Of a stretch of 64,000 nucleotides of DNA, positions 11,836 through 24,300 are shown one piece after another; the first letter of the stretch is position 1; every line of letters starts with the position of its first letter. A program made the translations under genes and the position numbers. The stretch spans positions 791,537 through 855,536 of the forward strand of contig VFFE01006868.1 of the NCBI GenBank assembly GCA_008921705.1. Reading direction: 5' to 3'. The notes below the pieces were generated by a model. It was given only the letters and a program-made list of their open reading frames with translations. It was not told the origin of the DNA and ran no database searches. The DNA comes from Burhinus oedicnemus (lineage: Eukaryota > Chordata > Aves > Charadriiformes > Burhinidae).

Positions 11836-14800
11836 TTTTTTCATCAACTAATCCCCACTTTTCACACCCCTCCCTTCTCCTCCTCCCCCTCCCCACATTT
11901 GCTTCCCTTTCCTCTTTTGGTGTATTCAGAGCTGCCGAGAGAGCTTTTCAGCAGATATTCAAACCCCTGGAGAAATTCAAAGAGATCGAAACACAGCACA
12001 AGAGCTAGGGGTGTTTTCTTCTGGGCTGCCAAAAGCATAAGGTAACATTCAGAATGAGGTCACTGTACCGTGATCTCATTTTGAATTGGATTTGCTTATG
12101 GGTCGTAGGAAGCCTGGTAGGGAGAGCGTATTGTTTTGCTAGTTAATATTACATCGACAGACTCTGAAAAAACTTAGGCATTTACTTTCATTTCCTAATT
12201 TATAAATTTGCGTGTCAAGAGTTTAAAAAAAGTATGAGGGGATAATGACATGTCAATAACAGTGGCTTAAGCTAGGCATGGACTGAACTTCCAGTAGCCA
12301 AGTGTAGCACGTATGTACAAAGTTGCCAAAACAAAATGAAATATTTGAGAAAAGTATTTTGCAGGATAACTGCAGATGCTTGAAAAGAATACTAATGATT
12401 TTGGTGCTATGGAATGATAGAATTGGCAGGAGAGAGCATGGCATGAGTGGGTACTTCAGAAACTTCCCTGCATAAGGTGCTGCCAACAGGCTTCTGAGGA
12501 AGAATATGGCATTCTGGTAGTCGCCCTGGTTTCTCTTTGTCACTTCCTAACAAATAAATGTGTATTCTTTCCTATGAAAAAGACAGAAATAGACATTTCC
12601 TGCCCCAAAGAGCCTACATAATATAAAGAACAGGGAAACAAGATGCACTGGAGGGACGTACCTGGTATCAATTCAAACTTTTCTCTTTGAAAACATCATC
12701 ATTAATCGTGCAGCATTAGTAGTATTTTGACATAGGGGAACTGGCAGAACTTTGCAGTGATTTGAATGAGAAGTTAAACAGCTGGTGTATTAACTTTGAA
12801 ACTGGTATTGAAACACAAGGCAGACTGTGAAATAAAACGCGTGTAGGAGCAACAGAAGAAGCAGCAGAGTGTGATGAACTTTGCTGGTAACCTGACTAAC
12901 AAGTGAGTGGGAAGAATTAAAAATCAGAGAGAGAAAGAAATCCAAGTGTAGGGAGAGAAAACACTCTGCTGAGCTTTAGAGAAAGAACAATATTTGCAAT
13001 GCACTTTTCAGAGTGGCTGAGTGATCCTCAGCTTCAGTGTGTGCAGAACTAAACCCTGGCTGAGGCAAGGGACTTGAACTTAAGAATATTTACTCCTGTG
13101 ATTAAACATCATAATCATAAACACAGAGGAAGCAGCAGAGTTAGGGTTAGCTTTGTGGGGTTTTTGGAATTAATATATAATTTAGGTTGACTCTATGCGT
13201 TGTAAGCACACCAAGTGTTGGAATGTGTATTTCAGAAACTTAATTAAAAATCTGATCAATAACTTTTATTTTTATTCTGTTAGAATTATTTCTTAAATAT
13301 GCATTCTAAACTATATTTTTCTGTGTCATACATTATCTTTCAATCTCAAAAAAAAAGATAAGTCATGAAAATTTTCATTTGTGATTATGAGCTAGGACCA
13401 TTGCTGTAAAGAAAACTACTCTGTATAGCAATGTAGGCTGCGAAAAAAGATCCAGCAAAACTCCTTTCTGCCTGAAATCAATAATAAAATAAGTTCATTT
13501 CATACAAACACACATCTAAAGCTTTCATGACAGTCTAAAAAATGTAAAAATGCCTGCAGAGGATATGAGTTTATTGAATTTTCTTACTTTACTGTTTCAT
13601 AGACTCCATCCTAACCAGATGGTATAATCTGATTGTATCAACTTAGAAATATATAGAATTTTATTTTAATGTTAAAAAGGTCACTAGCTTTGGAACTTAA
13701 ATTCTTTCTGTCTTCTATACTGCACTAGAATCTCAGTACTGAAGTATTACCAGATAACTCTAATAAAAAGAAGTTGAATTTTATAAACTAAAATTTACTT
13801 ATTCATTTCCTATATATACAGTTAAATTCTTTAGATGAATGCTTCCTAAGTATATGGCAAAGCAATATATACTTTATTGAATGATGAGTGAAATTTATAT
13901 TAATGTAGTTGATACAGATATAAGATTTCTTCCAAAGCATTTTTGCTGTATAACTGTTATTGAATATTACATCTTTTTATCACCTCAGATGATATTCCAG
14001 CGTTTTAGTGCTTTATTCCAGCACTGAAAGTATTTTACTCTTCCCAAATACATGTTCTGCTAACTTCTGCATTGAACCACTTTTGGTTTGGAATTTGAGT
14101 TAGATTTTAAAATTTAGTGACAGATATACCATTTGCTGAGCCATGCCAGGATTTTTGGTTGGTCTGCAGCATGGATTCCTTTTGAAAGATTTTTTTAAAC
14201 TTTTATGAACCTTCTTAAAATCTGGATCACATTAGACATAAAGGCTTAGGCATTTTCAGCACCATGGAAGAAGTTTGCAATCATTTTCTATAATACAAAC
14301 GGGCTTATTTAGCACTCCTGTTATGGAAAAGATTCTACAATAATAATGCTACTATTATAATACCATTTCTGTAATAATAGCACTTCTGTTATAAAACACC
14401 ATTATTATAGAAATGCTATTATAAGACAAGCTCTGTTATTTAGAATTGGTTCTGCAATAAAAGTGCTAAAAAAGTCTTCTTGTATTACAGAAAATTATTG
14501 CAAATTTTTCTTGCCTGGCAGTGAAATTTTTCATTCTGAATCTTGTCTGTCGCTGTTGGAAAGTCATTCTCATATGTACTCTGAAGCCTCCGTGAGTTAC
14601 TCAATATTGTGTATTTAAAATAGGGAATTACTGTATAGGCAAATGGAAAAAAGGCTAGTCTCCATTTATCAGATTTCCCATGTTCCTAATTTATCGTTCA
14701 CTTTTTGTCATAAACTCCAGCTCTTATTCAGAAAGCATATGCAGGCCCGTAGTGCAGTTCTTACCATTGTGCATAAGGTAGAGGAGAGGGGAAGAAATAA

Positions 14801-15245
14801 AAAGGTTTGGAGAAAGGGAACAAGCCCCCTCTGGATTTTTGCATCCTGTTAATTTCTCCAAGTTTGAGCACAGTTCACAAGAAATTGCTTCCAGTTTCTC
14901 CATTTGACTTTGTATTATATTCTTATGTTCACAACATTCACTAAGAGTGAAATTCAGTCCACGGAGAAAGACCTCTATTAAACCCTTTGAACCACTTAAG
15001 CCATTAGGTTCAGACCTTCTTAATCAGTACTCCACCAAAGTACCAGCCTGCTCTGATTATCAGCCTCCATTTACTGCCCACCACCAGTCATAGCTCTGAG
15101 TCTATGCTCCAGAGCCCAAATTGAGCAGCTGTCTTTTGGGAGCGTAATTACAACATGCGTACCTCTAGCCATACTTCCACTGAAATAGCACTTTTAAAAA
15201 ACAGGAAAACTCAATATTGAGTTTTGTCTTGCAGTTTTCCAAGAA
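11836..15245. other. Gene-free unique DNA
   Basis: No exon or recognisable transposon. A C/T-rich stretch follows copy A (to about 11915). An imperfect hairpin at 14356-14423 is listed separately. The remaining sequence is AT-rich. Confidence 0.5.
14356..14423. repeat. Imperfect AT-rich inverted repeat (hairpin)
   Basis: Arms of about 24-25 nt at 14356-14380 and 14400-14423 are reverse complements at all but about three positions, separated by a 19-nt loop. Flanking sequence (about 14310-14470) repeats related words such as 'gcactcctgttat', 'gcacttctgttat' and 'ctctgttat', so the stem sits in a locally repetitive patch. It could be a remnant of a palindromic miniature transposon or simply AT-rich drift. 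No target-site duplication is evident. Confidence 0.6.
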
Positions 15246-15312
15246 TGTCATTTGGGCATGAGATGACCATTAAAGGTCCCTTCCAACCCAAATTGTTCTA
15301 TGATTCTATGAG
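15246..15312 (+). mobile_element. CR1 LINE extreme 3' tail
   Basis: Only the last 65 bp or so of a CR1 is present: '...gagatgaccattaaaggtcc', 'cttccaaccca', then 'ttctatgattctatgag'. This is the plus-sense bird CR1 terminus with its octamer repeats. It is an extremely 5'-truncated insertion and non-coding. Confidence 0.95.
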
Positions 15313-18300
15313 TTTGGAGCCATTAAAGATGACTACTACATGACTGTTATTGTGATAGAACTTTTCTGGTAGCGTAAGGGGAATACTAAATCTTTCTCAA
15401 TTAAAATTTCTCCTCACTCTCCTTCCTTAATTATATATTATTTTTTTAAACTGTAGCATGAGTGGCATCAGATTAGAATTTTCTTTTAAAAATTGTTTTT
15501 GAATCAATTTCGCTACTTAGTGGAAGGAAAAAGAGCTAGTGGGTTTTGATGCTCTTTTGTACTCCTCTAAGTTGATAAAGGCTTTGTTTTTACACTGGTA
15601 AATACATTATTTAGTCCATAGAGTCGATTAGTGCCTTTGGGTACCATATTTTCTTGAAAATAGCATACACTTTTGTGCTTATTTGTATCTCATAATGCTT
15701 AAGTGCTTGTATTATCTTTTGTGTGTTATTTTTCAGTTGATACTTACCAATACTTATATTGGGTAACATCTGCTGTTTTGGTTCTTCATTGCAATAGCTC
15801 CCTTAAGACTTTTAGTACAAAAAGTAATTTTATTGTTAGCAGCTACAGTACCACAAAGACAATCTTATGGTAGCAGTGGAATGGTACTGATTCTATTTCT
15901 TTGGCAGAGCCGAGCAAAAGGCTCTTGACAATTAGTAATTTGCTCAAAAAATTGAATTATTTTGTAAATTAAATAATTTTTTTAAAAGGCAGAATATGAC
16001 CCATAGCTTCAGCTGAAAAAAACCACGAGCAGTTAAAAAACCCCAGATACTTATTTTTGAAATTTTTACAGTGAAAATGTTGTCAAAAATGTCAAGACTA
16101 AAACCACTTTTGATATTCAAAAATTAAGCACTTGTATTTTCTGTTTCAAACATATATTCTTCATTTAAAATGAAGCTTAAGCGAAAGGGCTAAATAACCC
16201 CAGAGCAAAATACTTATTTTTGGTCTTAAAAAAATTTGAATATTTCACGTTTTCTGTTTTGCTGGAAAAAGAAGATAGGTTGGTCAAAAGAAAGTTAAAT
16301 TTTCCATTATTGTTTATCCATCAATTCTAAAAGGAAACAAATGCCCTTTTTTCTGACTACACGTAATGAAGCCTTTAACACTATAGGTATGTCCCTATAG
16401 TTCTCAAGTGTACAAATGAAAGTGTTTTTTTGCTTTCATCTTTCATTCATTTTCTAAGTTATTTTGCTAAAACCAAAAAGTTTAGACACTTCTGTGCTGA
16501 AGGGTGCACTCTTTCAGACACCTAAGCCCTCAGAGTGGTGCAGAGAGGTTTCTTTCCAGCACAGTTTAATTCTAGAAGTGCCTACATTCAACTGGTCAGT
16601 GATAACATAAGTTTCCAGGATCTCTATTTTCCCATTAATGTACTCTCACTGCTCTTTAAGCAACAAGGTAGATAGATGGATATTTCTGATCTTTAGATCA
16701 TCATGAAAATTCAGTACTTAACCTGCAAGGTCTCTGCTGAGTTAGATCTCATAGATATGTTCAAAGCACAAACACGATAGGGGAGCGACGACTGGCTACT
16801 TCCACTTATAAGAATGATAGTTGCAGTGTTGCTGTCCACCTTTTTCATAGCAGCCTACTGACTTGAACTTGTACACGTGGAGTAGAAGACCTGGGTTTTT
16901 TTCCCTTTTCTGCTGACAGGTTTCAAACGGAAACATTTTACCTGACAGGAGGGTGTCCTGCTTAACAGACTACTTGGTAGGTTGGGTGATGTCATGCTCC
17001 ACCCTCTCACAGTATTTTAAGCTTGGGCACAACGATGCACTAACACGGGAGTGGGGCTTCTGAAGGGAGGTTGTCTATTGCTTGTCCCATTTGGTCTTCT
17101 CCTTAAGCAATTAAGTAAATCAGCAGGTTAAGGTAAGTCCACTTATCTTAGGTGGTTTGAAGTGAGAAGAAATACCGAGGATCTAGAAAAAAAAGAGTTC
17201 TCTTTTTCAAAAGAAAGTTACTGAGGGAAACCAAGCTGATATAGACAACTTGGATAGATGACAGAATACATTTAATCTGCCTGTGTTGCGTTAAAGGGAA
17301 ACTAAGCCTTTACATAGGAGAAAAATAAAGATAAGACTGTATCTTATTTTAAAAAGAAGCCAGTCAAGCCAGTGATTACAGAATCACAAAAGAGGAACAG
17401 TGGTCCAGAATTCAGCTTAATCTACTATTTTAAAACAATTTTTACAGAGGCTCTTGTAGTCCAATATCTAACTTAAAAGCGGGACAATTATGGACCTAGC
17501 CTATAGACCCCCAGAACAGGTAGATGCTCAAAGGAGCAAAATCAAATAAGTCAGAAAGAGAGCGAGCAGGTAGCTGCCCTGATAACCATGGCACAGGGCT
17601 ATTTTGTTAATGAATCTGCCTATTCACTATATCATCCCTATCATTCTGTTTGTTCTGCAGGGGCACTGATAAGTAACAGCAGCCTCTTATCCAGCAGCCT
17701 GCACAAGAAGAATTGTATAGTCACTTGTCATGGTCAGGGTACCATACCAGGGTACCATGGTCAGGTATTTCTTCGTCTCATAAAGAAACATAGCAAAGGA
17801 GTGACTGCTGACTTGCTTACCCTTTCCACAAGAAGGTAAATTTTGTCTGGGGCTGCTTAACTCTTTTAAGAAACCATAAAATTTTTTTTTTTTTTTTTTG
17901 AGATGCCAGAAACTGAAGGGAATAGCAGGTTTAAATTAAATACGTTCATGTTCTTTGGATCCAGATTGTTTTACAATAGCCTTTTAAAGATCATCATGTT
18001 GGTAAACACATACTTCACTGCAAATTATTTCAAGTCCTCCCTAGTAAACTGTGGCCCGGTGTTAAAGACTGTGTCAGATATTTTATGTCTAGCAAAAATA
18101 CATTTGCATAATCACCTGTTTAACTGCAGTATGATCTAGTAATACGATCTCAGGAAAATGTAAATAATAGTCTACAGTTAATATATACATCTTCCTAGTC
18201 AGTTTAAGTAAATCAAGGACTAGTTTACTCCAGGGGACAATTTACTCTGTCCCACCATATAGGTCTCTTTGGACTGACAGAGCCTGTATTTTTGCACATG

Positions 18301-21300
18301 TGACAAAGCCTAGATAAATTCTCCAATGGCACTATTCAGGAGCAGTATCAAACATCTCTAGCCCGTCTCTTGGATTTTTCAGCCCTTTGATTTATCTTTC
18401 AGTTATCCTTTTTAAGATACTTTTTCAGTAACATTGTCAACTCACCATTCTGATAATTTTAAGTCCCTTGTATGAATTCAGGCCTTGATTTTGTTTCAGG
18501 GCTTGAAATGAGCTATTCCAACTAGTCTGCACTGCTAATGATCATATTCTCATCCTGAACTGCTGCAACCTACACTTTTTCTGTAATAGGACAATATTAA
18601 AAATCAGTTTAATAGTAACTACAGGTTTGGATTTTATTCCAATAAAGTTTTTGCAAATGCTCTAGAGAATTTTCATGCAGTCACCAAGTTTCCCTCAGCT
18701 TGTAATCAATTTGCAAATCATCCATTTGTAATTTAAAAATAATTGCCATACTTTCAGAGTGGTGCTTGCTTAGCTGATTTGGGGTCTGTGCTACCTTATT
18801 TACAGTTGATACTGGTCTTCCATAAATAAAGACATGAGTATTTTCTCAATGGCCAGAATGAGTAAAACACTGATTTACAATTTCGACCATATTGCTTTAT
18901 GAGAATTTTGCCACTTTACTGCTTTGGATCACTTGTAATCGACTTACTTTTGCAGTGAGATTAAGACTTTGTTTCAAGAACCTGGTCTTCTATTAAAAAA
19001 AAAAAAATTAAAGGAAATGAAACAAGAATGCCTTGGATCTTTTACTTTTTACTTTTGCTATTTCATATATTTAAATTTAAGGAAAAGGCACCTTCCTTTG
19101 TTTTTCTGAAGATTGTTTGCAACCTGTTCTTCTAGCTGATCTGGTTCCTTCTGCCTAAATGGAACTTCTTTAGGGAACTGAATTGTAGACCTGTTAGGTT
19201 TTCAGCTGCTTTCTGTTCTTCAGAGCTTCTCAATACCCAAGAAGCCTTCAAACTTTCCTGTGTTTATTTTGACTCCTTGACTGTTCAGTAATATCATGCT
19301 CTTGATGAAGACAAGACTTTGCATCTGCAAATTACTGCTGCAGACTTTTTCTTTGGCAGTTAATTGTCTGCCTTCACCTCTATTTTGCATACCTTTTTAA
19401 TTGCATTTTGCTACCTCTTTCTTTTCTTTTAGTGCTAGTAACACTGTATTTGACATCCCACTGGCTCAGTGCTCTAACGCCCAGCTTAAAGTTAATAAAT
19501 GTCCCATTTACTTTCAGGTTGACAGCCTATTTATCTTCTGGTGTAATGATGGGCAATACTGCCACAAAAAACTTCATCCAAGGAAATCATGCTGCAGTTA
19601 GCCTCTCTGCCTCTGCTATGCATACTTGACTGGCGCCTGCAAACTTTCATACACTGATAGGAGCCACTGCACGTTTTTCATCTTTCTTCATCTGACAGAT
19701 ATTGTGCTATTTTTCATAGTCTCTGCAGGTTTGTGGTCTTTTCCAAAGTGGCTTTGATTTTCTGCTATTATGTCTTAGGTATCTTTTCTGTAGTCTGGAT
19801 TTTCAATCTTACTTATACTTTAAGATATTGTCCCTTTCCATAAGTGTTATTCTTGAGGTAGTGATTCCTCCTGCTTGGCACATTCTGCTTATGATGTTGG
19901 ATTAATTCTAGTCTCCCAGTTGTATCTGTTGCTACGTCTGTGCTAATAAACTGCATGGGGTTTGGGCATGGACCTGAAAGCTGCCCTCTGCTCATTCCTA
20001 CTGTTAAATGGTGAACACAGTCTCTGTCAGAGTTCTGCCCCATCTGTAGAAGAGTGAGTAGTACGAGTCAAGGTCTGTTCTCAATAGGCAGTCTGCATGT
20101 GGCCAGTCTGGTTTTGGAGATAAGGTAAAGAAGCTGTATGGATGCAAGTCACACTGTGCCAGTTGACCACAGGGCCAGAAAATGGTCCCTGGCCCACTGG
20201 AATTCCTGACCTACTACTACTAGCCTTTGAAGTCCTTTCTCATCCCTTCTTTCCCCTGCCAGATTTTAAGAACAATTTGGTCTTCATCAGGAACTGGGTT
20301 AGTTAAGATTGACAACACTTGGATAAAGCGCAAATTCTTTACACTCTCTTTAGGTATCTTCAGATCTAATATATCCCCCTCAGAAAACAAGGACAGTACT
20401 CACATTTTTGCAACGTACTTTCATAGTTGGCATCTTTTATCTGAGCTAGCTGAAAATTATTGTGCACATGAAATGCATTAAAATCTGCTGTTGTCAGTAA
20501 TTGGGTTATTTTCTGATGGTCTTCTTTGACATGGGCAATTGATACTGATTGCAAATGCAGAGTGAGACAATTTGGTTCTCTTTGACAATTGCTTTGATTC
20601 AGTAACCTGTCAAAAACTGGACCTTCTTGACACACTTTTAACTCAAGAATAAGTATTCTCTGCTCTAGAAATATTACAAATTGTGTATCAGAGATCCTCG
20701 AGTCTCCAATTCTGTGTTCTTCCATTAGTATTTATTCTTGATTTGCAATTTCTATTTGCAGTATGTTGCTCGACAAGGGTCTCCAAGCACTAAACATAGT
20801 AGTATTCAGCTATTAGTTACAAATAATTTGCACAACAAATGTGTTCCCAAAGCTGAACCATTTTAAAAGTACAGTTCCCAAATCATGCTACCTGTCTAGA
20901 ATGTTCTTTTTGTGGAGGTTTGTGTTTCAGTTGGTGTAACTGATATAATAATGAGGAGTGTACTACATTGCATTAAGTCATATCTCAGATTAGGAAGGCT
21001 GGGAAAAGAGGTGGAAGCTTTCCACATCACTGCATCTGAACTGCAAATAGATCCTGAGTTTTAATTCCATACAAAATAAAATAGGAAAAATAGATTTAGC
21101 ACAGATATTTTTTCCTTGAGTTCTCTTTCAGCAGTTACATTTGAGAAGTGAAATGATATACTAAACCAAAATCTGCAATTTGAAAATCTGTAAATACAAA
21201 GTACTTCTGTCTTCAATACAGGTGTTCCTAAGTTAGGAGCCTAGCTTTCCTAAGTTCACTCTATTGTCAACAGAGGCGGGCAGGCATTTGCTCAAGTGAA

Positions 21301-24300
21301 TTATTTTAAGTACCCTATCTAACCATGCCGTTTTACTTCACCGTCCCAAACCAAGCTGAGTATTATTCAACTCAAGCGGAGCTTGCTACCTGTAGGAGGA
21401 AAGATGTCATCAAATCCAGCCTTCCCAAGCATATCTGATTAAAAGTGGTAAAGGAAGGGCAAGTGAGAAGATTCTACAGACTCATCTATTTCCTTGGCAT
21501 TTCCTTTGGGACTAGGCTTAGTTTTAGACAGATGTCAAGATCTCCTAGTCATTGATATGCAGGATGAACACTATTTAGAGTTCCACATAGGCATTTCATT
21601 CTATATTGATTTCATTTTGTAGAATGTGAAAATTTATTCCTTACACCACATTTTCTTCAATAACAAAATCTAAGTAACTACACTGCATGCTAATCTTTTT
21701 GTGACATACCATATTAAAGACTGGGAGAGGCTAATGTTCTTCTTTATTCTGTCCAAGAGTTTGTCACAGCTCCTCCTGAAAATTTATGTTGTATCGGTCA
21801 TTTAATGACTTACACTGTTTCTTTTCTGGATGTGTTGATTCACCTATGTGAGGGAGCCCTTGTTAAAAAAAAAAAAAGACAAACAAAAAACCCCAAGCAT
21901 CCTCCCCCCCTCTTATTATAGTGGAAGTCTCAAGAAACACATTAGAATATAATTGTTATTGATGCATGAACTAAAGATGTGTGACCATAATTTCACTTCC
22001 CTGGAGAGGGTTGGTCAGTTCACTGAAGTATGGAGGATATGAGTGATTCATCACTCCTTGCCATCATGCCTGTGTTGTTATCAAACAAAATAAAGTGCTA
22101 TTGCTATCTGGGGAGCAAAAGTTAGGACATGTAGTTGCTAAGAGTTTGATATATGGTTATTGTGATGTGATTTATCTGTAATTGTAAATATTTTAATGCT
22201 TTCCATCTCTTTTTAACTACAAATGATGTAACAATATAACAAAACTAGTTTAGTCAAACCCTTTCTGGATTTTCTTTCATGGACAGTTGATTTTTCCAGT
22301 AGCATAAATGGATGTTTGAACTTTTTATTGGTAACTAAATTATCATACGTGTTGTCATCCTGTTATTTTTGCCAATGCTGCAGCAACATCTGGTGGTATG
22401 GTGAAAGCTGATCAAGTGAAGGTTTCCTGTCTTCTGAATTTTGATAAGTTTTTGAAGCACCGTCCTGCATCTCAGGAATGAGCTCTGCAGGGAGTTATGC
22501 AAAAGTTTTTCATTTTGCTCCTGCTGCTCTGCCATAGTCTAAAGTCATGTCATAGTAAATGTATTTGTGCTATGTTTTTTGACTTGAAACAGTTCTTGTG
22601 TTTATAAATGTTTACAGAGATGGTTTGATAAACTATGGATAGCCCTGAGCCCTTTTCTCCCTCAATGAACAACTCGTGTAATCTTTATGTTGTTTTAACT
22701 AGTGTTATGAAGAAACTCTTAAGAAAAACAATTACGCTGACATACCCGAGTTCTCTTCCTTGACATTTTACACTATCGTGCCAGTTCGAAGTTGTGTGTG
22801 ACTTCAGAGACCACTGTGGCTCATCCTTTATGATTGATTAGGTTGAAAATGAATATACATGATTGTATGCCAAAGTTGCCTAAAGTTTGAGAGATTTTGA
22901 TAGCTCTTCTACATTGTTTAAACAGTCTTTTTTCTTTTTAGCTTCCTCTCTTCTAGAAAAGCTACAAAATTTTTTGATGATAGTTAAAGCTTTTAAAATG
23001 AAGTACCTAGACCAGCGCTGATTCTGGAGCTGTGTATTTCTCTAATACAAAGCTTGTTTGATTAAAATATTTGTATGTGTGAATGAGATAGTAAATGGAA
23101 CACTATGAGTACAGCAGACAGTATAAAATACTAACATGAAATGTTTTCATGATGAGTTCTTATTATAAATTCAAGTTTACTTATCATAGAAGATTCACAC
23201 ATAAAACATATTTTGAAGTCATTACATAACAGCCTCTATTTTTTACACCAAAAAAATTCACTGATTTTAATGGAATTACTCCTGGTTTATGCTGGTGTAA
23301 TTGAAAGTGGGATATGTTTCATAGAATTCTAGTAGTAAAAAAATATGAAGCACTAAATTTCATGTAGTAATTAGAAGAATAAATGAAAATGTTTTTAGCA
23401 TGTTGTAAACAATGCTGAGCATACTCAAGGTCTATAACTTTTTCAAGGGGATAATCCAATACAGCCACTAAAAGTTAATGTGCACCTCTTGACTCTACTT
23501 GATTACCAAGGACTTACATATAAAAGAACTTTTATGAAATCTAAAGGAAGTCAACCAACAATGTGAGACAAACAGGAGATGTACACATCACCTACCTTGG
23601 GCGGCAGTTCTGCAAGCAGCTGAGCAAGGCCCCTGCAGATGTTAAGAAAAGTCATAATAATAACTAATTATCAAACTAGGAAATGGATAGCATCTTCAGA
23701 CTTCTAAGGAAGTTCATATGAACTGAAGATAGACATAAATGTCTTACAGAACTGCATTCATTGTCACTAATTTATTTTAGACAAAGGATTGTAATCCCTT
23801 ATCTTGGAGTCATCAAAGAGGCATTAGCTGTTAGCTAGCATGCAAAATACAGAAGCTTCACTAGAAACCCTGAGATACTTGAAGGTGGTCCCAATAATAG
23901 ACTATTGTAAGGAGAATAATCAAAGCTTTCCTTTTTCTAGATTCTCCGTCAAATAGTAGTTGTGTTGGGAAACACAATGTTGAGGGAAAGGGATTCTAGC
24001 ATCAAAAAATAATTGGAACTCTGGATTATATGTTATCAGTATAACTTTGTGATACAGAGTAAGTTGTCGTGCTTTTTTAAATAATTTCTGGACCTCAAAT
24101 ATTAATTTAAGTATTTGCTGCTGTACTTTCTGTTCTACAGTAGATACTTTCTTTTAACTAATTTTGTTCTAATGCACTGTAACTATTTAAAATTTTTCCG
24201 TGGCCTGACATATTCTAGCTATCTGTCTGCAGCTGTAAAAAGGGAGCATTTGGCAGCGAAGGGAGATTGTTTCAAAACTGTTGGATGAAATGCTTCCATG

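Noticed and set aside
13140..13151. 'ttagggttag' as an interstitial telomere repeat
   Set aside because: Fewer than two units are present, which is chance.
20366..20725. 119-codon minus-strand frame with a hydrophilic peptide
   Set aside because: No known motif, no splice context that I could support, and a length within chance expectation.
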